A stretch of 23,451 bases of DNA from a virus, in IMG/VR virus record IMGVR_UViG_3300032722_001607, positions 1-23,451 of that record. The stretch is one strand, 5' to 3'. A program made the position numbers and the translations under genes. The notes under the pieces were generated by a model. The model saw only the letters and a program-made list of their open reading frames with translations. It had not been told where the DNA came from and did not search any database. Position 1 is the first letter of the stretch, and every line of letters begins with the position of its first letter. Shown in pieces: positions 14,811-21,598 of this stretch.

Positions 14811-15452
14811 TGTGTTTGTGGTGTTGTTTGTTTTTACGTTTGCCGGCCCCGCTTCAGCGGGTTCGGCGAGAGTGTCGTCGGCATTAAAAAAGTGGACGGG
14901 CAGGTGCGGATTGTTCGTCAGGCCGGCGCTGACGATCTTCATGGGCCGGTAGCAGGGTTTGCCGTTGACCATCCCGCAGTCCTCGGAATCGCACAGGTCG
15001 CCGCTGAACGCCTTCAGGCGTTTCGCCAGGTCGGCGCCTTCCACCAGCTCACTGCCTTCGTTGGTGAACACCGGCAGGCCGTAGAGCCCGTCGGCGCGCA
15101 CTTCGAGATCGGCGAACACGCCCTTGGCTTCCTTGTCCGGATAAAACTTGCCCAGGCCGGGAACGTGCGGATGGCCGACGTAGATGTTGCAACCCTTGAT
15201 GAATTTGCGGAAACCGCGCTGCTCGTTGTGGAACGTCGCCACCATCGCGTCCGCGCCCGTCTTATCAATGCGCTGGATCGCGGGCACCTTCTTCATGCCG
15301 CCCTTGCCGTCCGGCAGCAGCGCCGGCGACGGATGATCGCCGAAGGGCGCAATCATCGCCCAGCCGTCCGCGCCGATACTGATCTCGTTGCAGAAGCCGA
15401 CCAGCGTGGCACTGGTGGAATCGTTTGCGAACATGACGAATTGGGTTTTCAT
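14100..15452 (-). CDS. Prohead protease / scaffold, Mu I-like (450 aa)
   Basis: The N-terminal half (about 1-200) resembles the Mu-like prophage I protein protease: GWAMIAPFGDHPSPALLPDG, a His pair in YVGHPHVPGLG (94, 96), GVFADLEVRADGLYGLP, KAFSGDL (Ser150), and IVSAGLTNNPHLPV, the typical LTN-P ending. His94 or His96 and Ser150 are possible catalytic residues, by position only. A Thr/Asn linker (TNNTTNT) leads to a helical scaffold half from about 215 to 450 with Met215 as an internal start. Phe-Ala-Asn occurs seven times (8-10, 232-234, 257-259, 286-288, 320-322, 359-361, 400-402). A protease fused to its scaffold with a nested scaffold start is known in Mu (I and Z) and lambda (C and Nu3). 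Start overlaps the portal stop by ATGA. Confidence 0.82.
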   Translation of the reverse strand: MKTQFVMFANDSTSATLVGFCNEISIGADGWAMIAPFGDHPSPALLPDGKGGMKKVPAIQRIDKTGADAMVATFHNEQRGFRKFIKGCNIYVGHPHVPGLGKFYPDKEAKGVFADLEVRADGLYGLPVFTNEGSELVEGADLAKRLKAFSGDLCDSEDCGMVNGKPCYRPMKIVSAGLTNNPHLPVHFFNADDTLAEPAEAGPANVKTNNTTNTMKKKLIALFAALSLKPTFANAAEPTDTEMESAIGEIETKVATFANDKTAWETATTGIKKKLVGLAASVGITFANEAEITDPAATIAQIEEKIKGNATALTDANTRFANERADRIKDELALGISSGRITAAEQADWERRLKTEAQFANERTALRALAAKVKTTSITLQRGGKTEQVDISDPKARATFANEVMGAIAVELKLNRTKDHTRIYAEAQRRHPALFEGMQSVDIKMPGKKK

Positions 15453-17326
15453 GCTTTGGGTTTTTCCCCGGCGATGCCGTTGGCGAGGTTCGCCGACAGG
15501 ATTTTGTAGATGGCGTTGGCCACGGCTGGATCGTGGTCGAGATTCTTTTTGAGCTTGCCCAGGTCGGCGAGGATCGCGGCGAGCTTTTGTTTCTGCACCT
15601 CCGCGTCGGTTATTTCCGCCACGGCGGCGAGCCGTTGGTTGATGCCGGCAAACTCGGACAGCACGGCCTCGACGACGAGCGCCTGGCTTTTTGTATCCAG
15701 ATGGTTCGCGTTGGCGAACTCCGGGTTCTTGTCTGTCTTACTGGGCGGAATGAGCGGCTTGCCGTCCGGCCCGGTGCCCGGTGCCGGCGCGGCCACTTCC
15801 GCCACGTCCTCGTCGGGTTTCGGCAGCGCACGGGAATAGCGTTCCATGAGCGCCTGCAGGCCCAGCACGCCCCGGCCATCCTTGTCCTTCACGGTCGCGA
15901 GGAACTCGTCCACCGCCAGATCATCCTGGATGTTCCGGCGCGGCGTGGTGCGCAGCTTGACGTAAGCCAGGCGTTCCGCGTCCGGGCCGAACTTCCACGC
16001 GAGCGCAAACTTGGTGACCTTGCTGTCGAGCGTTTCCTCCAGCAGCTTCGCGTCGTCGGTCTCGAGGATTTCCGACTCGTCTTCCTGCAAACTCGCGCCA
16101 GTGGAGTTTTTGCCGCTGGTCGTGCCCAGGTCGCCACCGCGCCAGAGCTGCGTGATGCTCCGGTCGAAGACGGCGATGAACTTTTCAAAGCCGGCTTCGC
16201 CGCTGGCCTTGGCCTCGACGAGCGAGAGGTCGGCGTTGCGGTTGGTGACCGCGCTCCATTCCTGCGCGAAGTCCTGCACCGCCGTCACAAAATCATTCCA
16301 CTCCGGCGAATCCTTCACGGCGTCCGTCTTGCCATGGATGCCCGGCATCCCGAACTTGTCGAGATACGCCAGGCCGGATTTCAGCACCAGCGACTTCATC
16401 AGATAGACGACGCTGCACGCCTCCATGATGCCGTCGCCGCACGTCACCAGCCATTCGCCCGGCATCATCTCGTTGCCGTAGATCTGAAATTCGCTGGGCA
16501 GGAAACGCAGCTTCCCGCGCGTGCCCTCAAACCACCAGATCGGGCAGAAGATGAATTTCGCCGTCAGCTCGCCGCCCTCGGTGGCATCATCGGCCGCCAT
16601 CGGCTGCCAGACGATCTCGTGGACGGCGAAGTATTTACCGATCGCGTCCATCATCTGCCGGACCAGCAGCGAGAAGCCACCTTCCTCGTCCGGGTTCAGC
16701 GCGGTCGTGGCGGAGACATTCGCGTAAAAATTGTCGAGGAAATCCTTTTGCTGTTGCGCCAGGGTTTTTTGCGAATCGTCCACGTCCTCGCGGATCAGGA
16801 TGTCGTAGCCGTGGCGCGCGACGCTCTTCATCCGCTTGGGCCGGCAGATCTGGAGCTGGTAGTCGCGGCGCTCCATCGTGTCCCACGCCATGCCGGCGCT
16901 GCGGAAGAAACCGAGCCGCCACTGGTCGAGCGCCGTGACGAGCCGTTCGAAGGTCAGACCCTTGATCGGATTATTACGCATCCGCACCGAGAGCGTGACG
17001 CGGCCGGGCGTGATGCTGGCGTCGGGCGCATTCTTATATTGGCCGCCCCGGTTGCGCGGCTGCCGGAAATAATCTTCCTGGTCCGGCGACCCCGAACCTC
17101 GGGTTGGCGGCTTGCCGAACTGGCTCGTGGCCGGCCGCTGATCCGCCCCGCGCGACTGCCGCGAGGAGTTGCCGAGCTTGGGGTTGGTCGGGAACTCGTT
17201 GGAGACGGCATTGGCGAACCGGCGCTGATCCTTGCCGGACAGTTTTTGGAAGGTGGCGACAACGCCGGCCAGGGCAGTTTCCAGCCCAATGGTTTTCACC
17301 CCACCCTTTTTGGCGGATTTACGCAT
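15449..17326 (-). CDS. Portal protein, DUF935 / Mu gp29-like (625 aa)
   Basis: Portal proteins form the twelve-fold ring through which DNA is packed. Recognisable parts of the DUF935 family are RNNPIKGLTFERLVTALDQW (118-136), RDYQLQICRPKRMKSVARHG (154-173), FAVHEIVWQP, GEWLVTCGDGIMEACSVVYL (290-309), LDKFGMPGIHGK (322-333) and DRSITQLWRGGDLGTTS (about 390). A 100-residue Arg/Gln/Gly-rich N-terminal extension with a Phe-Ala-Asn at 37-39, and a 110-residue C-terminal region with another at 537-539, are additions to the roughly 500-residue core. The gene overlaps the 51-aa gene by eight bases at its start. That overlap contains AAGAAGGGGGTTAGCC before the ATG, one of the few plausible Shine-Dalgarno sites here. 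Confidence 0.88.
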   Translation of the reverse strand: MRKSAKKGGVKTIGLETALAGVVATFQKLSGKDQRRFANAVSNEFPTNPKLGNSSRQSRGADQRPATSQFGKPPTRGSGSPDQEDYFRQPRNRGGQYKNAPDASITPGRVTLSVRMRNNPIKGLTFERLVTALDQWRLGFFRSAGMAWDTMERRDYQLQICRPKRMKSVARHGYDILIREDVDDSQKTLAQQQKDFLDNFYANVSATTALNPDEEGGFSLLVRQMMDAIGKYFAVHEIVWQPMAADDATEGGELTAKFIFCPIWWFEGTRGKLRFLPSEFQIYGNEMMPGEWLVTCGDGIMEACSVVYLMKSLVLKSGLAYLDKFGMPGIHGKTDAVKDSPEWNDFVTAVQDFAQEWSAVTNRNADLSLVEAKASGEAGFEKFIAVFDRSITQLWRGGDLGTTSGKNSTGASLQEDESEILETDDAKLLEETLDSKVTKFALAWKFGPDAERLAYVKLRTTPRRNIQDDLAVDEFLATVKDKDGRGVLGLQALMERYSRALPKPDEDVAEVAAPAPGTGPDGKPLIPPSKTDKNPEFANANHLDTKSQALVVEAVLSEFAGINQRLAAVAEITDAEVQKQKLAAILADLGKLKKNLDHDPAVANAIYKILSANLANGIAGEKPKA

Positions 17327-17474
17327 GGCTAACCCCCTTCTTAAAGGCCATTAGCTGGCCGTTAGCTGCCCCTCTGGGCGCGGGATGCCCCCCATGGCGG
17401 GTCAACACGGCCAAAACGCCGCCTTGGCCGTCCTGGCACTCGGGAAAAATGGTGGTTGTAACGCAGTTGCTCAT
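17319..17474 (-). CDS. Small linker gene (51 aa) between terminase and portal
   Basis: A short ORF fills the otherwise empty space between the terminase stop and the portal start. Its ATG at 17474 overlaps the terminase TGA (ATGA), and its TAA at 17319 overlaps the first codons of the portal gene by eight bases. Its product begins MSNCVTTTIFPECQDGQGG, contains two Cys (4 and 13) and two His-Gly pairs (HGGH), and has no membrane segment. The coupling on both sides supports translation. A Cys/His make-up could mean a small metal-binding protein, but there is no full C-x-x-C motif; function unknown. Confidence 0.55.
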   Translation of the reverse strand: MSNCVTTTIFPECQDGQGGVLAVLTRHGGHPAPRGAANGQLMAFKKGVSHA

Positions 17475-19591
17475 CCCATTAACCCTTTCGAGCGACCCAA
17501 GCCATTCCGGCCGGGTAAATTGATTTTGGTATAGGCGAATTTTCCGGTGCCGCCGCCCACACCGCAGACCTCCGCCAGCCCGCTATAGGCATCCGCCAAC
17601 AGAAAATGGTTGTCACACTTGTCCACGTAGTCGCCCAGCTCGCCGGTCTTCTCTTCCTTGGCGCGCTGGCTGCCGGTCAACAGATGCTCGTCGAGGGTTT
17701 CCAGGATGCCTGGGGCGCCCGGCGCGCGGAGCGGCAGCCGCATGACCGGTTGTTGGCGGACGGTGCGCTTGCCGGCGATGCTCACTACCTCAATGACATT
17801 TTCGGACGGCGTCAGAAATTCCTTCACCACGCGGTCAATGGATTCAAACCGGTTGCAGGCGATGTAGGGGACAAACTTTTTCTGGCCGCCCTGGTCAAAC
17901 TCCACCGCGCCCTGCTCGATGCCCATGCCGAGCTGCTTCTTGGAGAAGCGCACGACCGCGCATTTGAGCCCGCGCCATTCCTGCCGGCCGCCGTCCCAGG
18001 ACAACTTGCCGCAGGAAAAACTGGAGTCCTTGGACTTGAAATCCACGCGCGGCCAGTTGGCCAGCGTGTCCAGGCCGTTCAGGATCAGTGCCAGGGTGCG
18101 CGCCTCGTCCACGGCCGGGTTCTCGTCAATCATCAGCGCCGAGATGCCGCGCGCCTCGCACAGCAGCCGCACGCGGGCGACCATGTCGCCGAGCGCAATC
18201 TTGTCCACCGCGACGCAACGCTTTTCCGCCGGGCTGTGGATCTCGCGGGTGTAGAGCCAGCAGCGGCCGCCGGTGTCCAGGCCGGCCACGCGGATTTTTT
18301 CCGGCGTCAGTGTGCCGAAGCTAAAGGGCGTCACGCCGCGTGAACGGTTCAGGATTTGCGGCGAGAGGCTTTGCGCCGCGCTCTTGGGCATCGCCTTGCG
18401 GTCGCAGCAGAAGGCGATCATCTCCTCGTCGTCCATCACAGCCCGCGTCCAATGGGAGACGATCTGTGCCAGGTCAATCGCCGGCGTGCCGATCTGCGCC
18501 ACGCGCAGCGACCAGCGCCGCTGCTTGATGCGCTCCGGCATCCGGTAGTGGACGGCCGTCATGTGCGCGTCGAGTTCTTCGCCCGTCTCCGGGTGCGCAT
18601 AATAGTATTTGCCGTCCGGCACATAGACGGCAGCCACCTCGGTGGAATTGGCGTGGCGGAAATCGCCCTCGTAAGTCAGGCGCGGATCGGACGGCGACGG
18701 CTTCGCGCCAATTTGCACGCGGCAAATCTGCGGCCAGTTTTCTTCCGGGTTGATCCAGCCGGGCGGCACGGCTGAAACCACCACGCAAGAATCATCCGCC
18801 TTGGCGGTGATGAGCTTCGCGGGAATCTTCGCGCCGACCGGGCCGATGAGCTTTACGCCCTGGCTCCCGGCCTCGAACTGTTTGTTCTGGCCCGCGCCGT
18901 GGACGCGCATCGTGCCCACCACGATCTGCAGCCGGAGCTGCGAGGCGGTCATACGGCCGGAGAGGAACTTCGCGTTCGCGCGCGGGATGTCGTCCTCCTC
19001 GTCGCGGATTACCACGTCGGCGCTGAAGGTGGTCGGAACTTTTTTCAGGCCGCGAAACATTCCCGACGCCTTGCGCTTGCCATCGGTCACAATGAACGCG
19101 CCCTTGGTGTTCACCGATTTGCCGGACTTGTTCACGGCCTTGCCGATCTGCGTCATCTGCGAGAGCCAGCCGATGTTGTCCAGGACGACCGGCCGGAACT
19201 TCATGTCCACAATGCCGTCCGCCAGGCCGTCGTCAGGCAGATAGACGCCCACGTTCAAAAAGCGCTGCGAGGTGATATAGGCCGCGAGATAGAGTTCAAG
19301 GATCGTCTTGCCAAACTGCGCGCCGCCGCAGAGCGCGAAGGTGGAATCCTTCAGCGGCTCGCCGGTGTCGCTGCCGAGAATTTCATCCAGCACCCGGCAC
19401 GCCTCGAAAAGGATCTCACGGCCGAAGAAAGAAAACGGATCGAACTCGCCGGCGCGCTTGAAATCCGAAGTGGGCACCCGCGCCTGCTGCAGCAGGAAGT
19501 CGCGGAAGTGGCGGATCTCCGGGATGGACATCTTCCCCAGCGCGCCGAGCGCGCCGTCGCCGATCTCCAGGATGTCCCGTTGTTTTTTCAT
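17471..19591 (-). CDS. terL: Terminase large subunit (706 aa)
   Basis: This is the ATP-driven packaging motor and nuclease. Walker A is GGAQFGKT (residues 89-96). Walker B is ADVVIRDEED (191-200) with the Asp-Glu pair, and a coupling-like segment VVVSAVPPG follows near 270. The nuclease half has VAGLDTGG (Asp439), SALMIDENP (Asp489) and a late Asp-Asn-His-...-Ala-Asp-Ala block (DNHFLLADAY), which would make up the acidic metal site. The overall spacing recalls the lambda gpA-like large terminase more than the Mu gp28 type, though this cannot be settled by eye. The start at 19591 overlaps the small-subunit stop by ATGA. A longer in-frame ORF up to 20161 is rejected because it covers the small-subunit gene. 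At 706 residues it is longer than many large subunits and within the gpA-like range. Confidence 0.88.
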   Translation of the reverse strand: MKKQRDILEIGDGALGALGKMSIPEIRHFRDFLLQQARVPTSDFKRAGEFDPFSFFGREILFEACRVLDEILGSDTGEPLKDSTFALCGGAQFGKTILELYLAAYITSQRFLNVGVYLPDDGLADGIVDMKFRPVVLDNIGWLSQMTQIGKAVNKSGKSVNTKGAFIVTDGKRKASGMFRGLKKVPTTFSADVVIRDEEDDIPRANAKFLSGRMTASQLRLQIVVGTMRVHGAGQNKQFEAGSQGVKLIGPVGAKIPAKLITAKADDSCVVVSAVPPGWINPEENWPQICRVQIGAKPSPSDPRLTYEGDFRHANSTEVAAVYVPDGKYYYAHPETGEELDAHMTAVHYRMPERIKQRRWSLRVAQIGTPAIDLAQIVSHWTRAVMDDEEMIAFCCDRKAMPKSAAQSLSPQILNRSRGVTPFSFGTLTPEKIRVAGLDTGGRCWLYTREIHSPAEKRCVAVDKIALGDMVARVRLLCEARGISALMIDENPAVDEARTLALILNGLDTLANWPRVDFKSKDSSFSCGKLSWDGGRQEWRGLKCAVVRFSKKQLGMGIEQGAVEFDQGGQKKFVPYIACNRFESIDRVVKEFLTPSENVIEVVSIAGKRTVRQQPVMRLPLRAPGAPGILETLDEHLLTGSQRAKEEKTGELGDYVDKCDNHFLLADAYSGLAEVCGVGGGTGKFAYTKINLPGRNGLGRSKGLMG

Positions 19592-20154
19592 TTCGCGTTC
19601 CGGGCTTTCTTCAAGGCCAAAAATGCCTGGGTAAATAATTCCTCGGCCGGCGTGCCCTTGGCTTCCGCCAGGCAATACTCCAGCGCCTTCTGCTGTTCGG
19701 ATTTCTTGGCCTCCACCGCCTGGGTTTCCTTCAGGGAAATTTCCCGTTCTTTGAACGCGGCCTTCGTCTGCGCGCTGATGCAGTTCAGCACCGTGTTGGT
19801 CAACTGGTCCGACAGCTTCAAAAATTCCGGGTCGGCGTTGCCCTGCGTCGAGAGCTGAAGGATCAGCACCCGGTGCAGCTTGATCAGCGTCTCCAGTTCC
19901 GGCGCGGGATTCTTCGCAAATTCCTTCTCCACTTCCCGGCACTGCCGCGCTCCCGACGTGATCTGCCCCAAAAGTTTTTTCTTCAAGCGCGCCGAACGCG
20001 CAGATTCCAAATAGACCGACAAGGTGGACGGTGCGACGGAAACGCCCTCCTCCTTCAGCCAGGCGAGGATTTCCGGCAGCGTCTTTTTGGCGTCGTCCAT
20101 TTCCAGCAGCGTCACCGCATACTGGTCCAGCTTGGATTTCTTTTGTTTGGGCAT
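19588..20154 (-). CDS. terS: Terminase small subunit, Mu gp27 / DUF3486-like (188 aa)
   Basis: The gene lies immediately before the large subunit and is coupled to it. The N-terminal region is a DNA-binding-like helical domain (KLDQYAVTLLEMDDAKKTLP, then EILAWLKEEGVSVAPSTLSVY), consistent with the DUF3486 pattern of a target-recognition helix-turn-helix. A long central coiled coil follows and a Lys-rich end. Small terminases bind the packaging site and recruit the motor. Six bases separate it from the upstream winged-helix gene. The family assignment is by pattern and position. Confidence 0.65.
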   Translation of the reverse strand: MPKQKKSKLDQYAVTLLEMDDAKKTLPEILAWLKEEGVSVAPSTLSVYLESARSARLKKKLLGQITSGARQCREVEKEFAKNPAPELETLIKLHRVLILQLSTQGNADPEFLKLSDQLTNTVLNCISAQTKAAFKEREISLKETQAVEAKKSEQQKALEYCLAEAKGTPAEELFTQAFLALKKARNAK

Positions 20155-20160
20155 GGCGCA

Positions 20161-20415
20161 TCAGAGTTTCCGGGCTTTGTGGATTCCGGCGGTCGTCAGG
20201 GTCCAGGAGCGTTCCTCCAGGTCCACGCTGGCCGCGTCCGCATATTTTTTGGATTCAACAAACTTCAGCGCGTCCAGCACGTCGCTAATTGACGGCGCGT
20301 CCGGCCGCGACAGCGCCTGCACGCCGCGCACCAGCGCCGACTCCGGCATCGGCACGCCGTCCGCCGCGTTCAGCACGAGCAAAATGTTTTTTTCGAGTTC
20401 GGCGCGCGTGATCAT
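20161..20415 (-). CDS. Small winged-helix-like phage protein, Mu gp26 position (84 aa)
   Basis: The product opens MITRAELEKNILLVLNAADG and has PESALVRGVQALSR, a second helix pair (SDVLDALKFVESKKY) and a short C-terminal strand pair (WTLTTAGIHKARKL). This layout matches a family of about 80-100 residue phage proteins with a winged-helix look that stand next to the terminase in Mu-like phages (gp26 in Mu; the VpaChn25_0724-type family). It may help in DNA recognition or packaging initiation, but the role is not established. The start overlaps the upstream gene by ATGA. Confidence 0.55.
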   Translation of the reverse strand: MITRAELEKNILLVLNAADGVPMPESALVRGVQALSRPDAPSISDVLDALKFVESKKYADAASVDLEERSWTLTTAGIHKARKL

Positions 20416-20819
20416 TTGTGCTCCCTCCGTGAATTTTGGTCCAGCACCCGGGCGAAAGTTTCCAGCGACTGCGTGAAGGCCCGGATGGTGTCGTTGCTCG
20501 CCCGGGCGTTGGCCTCGATGACCCGTGTGAATTTTTCAAAGCTCAACTCGAACGCCTCGATCTTGCCCTCGTTGTTGCTGACCCGCTCCGCAATCGGGTT
20601 CAGCCGGTCATGCAGGTCCTTCGCCCGCTGCTCGTTCAGCCTGTTGGATTCGGCGATGGTCTTGGTGAGCGTGTCCATGGCGTCCACCACCGTGGTCAGT
20701 TCCCGCGAGGTGGCGAAATACGCAGCCACGCCCAGGATGGTTGCGATGCCCACCACCACGGCGATGGCGATGAACACCCATTGCCCGGCAAATTCGTTCG
20801 TTGCTTCAGCGAGTAACAT
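20412..20819 (-). CDS. Membrane-anchored coiled-coil protein (135 aa)
   Basis: A single transmembrane segment (about residues 14-36, WVFIAIAVVVGIATILGVAA) is followed by a charged coiled coil of 100 residues (LTKTIAESNRLNEQRAKDLH). This layout (Nt helix, long cytoplasmic or periplasmic rod) is found in phage proteins at the Mu gp25 position and in some Rz-like or XhlA-like proteins tied to lysis. The protein could form a spanin-like or holin-assisting rod, but there is no diagnostic motif. The start is two bases beyond the methylase stop. Confidence 0.6.
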   Translation of the reverse strand: MLLAEATNEFAGQWVFIAIAVVVGIATILGVAAYFATSRELTTVVDAMDTLTKTIAESNRLNEQRAKDLHDRLNPIAERVSNNEGKIEAFELSFEKFTRVIEANARASNDTIRAFTQSLETFARVLDQNSRREHK

Positions 20820-20821
20820 AT

Positions 20822-21598
20822 TTATTTGGGCGTGATAATGAGTTCACCGAAGGTCTGCGCCGAATGCGTCCGGGCATTCACGGCGCGGTTCTGGGTGACG
20901 ATGGGCTTCAGGTTGCAGCCGGAGAAAAGCTCGCGCGTGAACGGACTGTCGTTCAGCGTCACGATCCACCGGCCTTTGAGGTTGCCGACTTCGCGGCGGA
21001 ACGCGGTCAGTTGTTTTTCGTCCCAGCCCTTGTAGCCACCGTTGGTCGCATTCTGGTAGGGCGGGTCGATAAAATGAAACGTGTCCTTCGAGTCGTAGTT
21101 TTTGAACATGCGGTCGTAGGAAATGTTTTCCACAACGACCCCGTTCAAACGCTTGTGCGCGTCGCCGATCAGGACGGAAACCTTGGTGTGGTCAAAGCCC
21201 ACGCCGCCGCCCTTCGTCTTCGCCACGCCGAAGCTGTGCATGTTGCCGCCGAAGCTCGTGCGGTTCACCAGGAGAAACCGCGCCGCGCGTTGCAGCTCGG
21301 TCAGGCCCGGCTGCTCCACGAAGTCGTGCAGGTTCTGGCGGCTGGCGAACAGCCAGTCCAGTTCGCCGAGCAGCGCCGGCAGATGGAACTGGAGATTGCG
21401 ATAGAGCGCGATCAGGTTGCCGTTGATGTCATTGATGACCTCGGTCGAGGAACGCATCTTCGCAAACAGCACCGCGCCGCCGCCAAAGAACGGCTCGCAG
21501 TAGCAGACGTGCGGCGGGATCAGCGGCAAGATATGTTTCAGCATCCGGCTCTTGCTGCCCTGCCAGCGCAGGATGGGTTTGGCGCGTTGCTCGGTCAC
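20822..21598 (-). CDS. DNA adenine methylase, D12 class (258 aa)
   Basis: The protein is an N6-adenine methyltransferase of the Dam / D12 type. Visible motifs are RWQGSKS (11-17, the K-W-x-G-S-K type start), the S-adenosylmethionine-binding loop EPFFGGGA (35-42), VINDINGNLI (54-63), and catalytic DPPY at 178-181 in HFIDPPYQNA. The length (258) is near that of Dam (about 270). In phages such enzymes protect DNA from host restriction or mark it for other proteins. The ATG overlaps the lipase stop by four bases, so the two are co-expressed. It stands before the packaging genes. Confidence 0.9.
   Translation of the reverse strand: MTEQRAKPILRWQGSKSRMLKHILPLIPPHVCYCEPFFGGGAVLFAKMRSSTEVINDINGNLIALYRNLQFHLPALLGELDWLFASRQNLHDFVEQPGLTELQRAARFLLVNRTSFGGNMHSFGVAKTKGGGVGFDHTKVSVLIGDAHKRLNGVVVENISYDRMFKNYDSKDTFHFIDPPYQNATNGGYKGWDEKQLTAFRREVGNLKGRWIVTLNDSPFTRELFSGCNLKPIVTQNRAVNARTHSAQTFGELIITPK

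Noticed and set aside
13776-17332. Long plus-strand open frames opposite the protease and portal genes (577 and 599 residues)
   Set aside because: They mirror the codon positions of well-recognised minus-strand genes, are rich in Arg, His, Gly and Val, and show no family. High GC content gives long antisense frames.
19592-20161. In-frame upstream extension of the large terminase to 896 residues
   Set aside because: It covers the whole small-subunit gene in another frame, reads as low-quality Gly/Ala/Arg sequence, and the ATG at 19591 has a coupled ATGA start.
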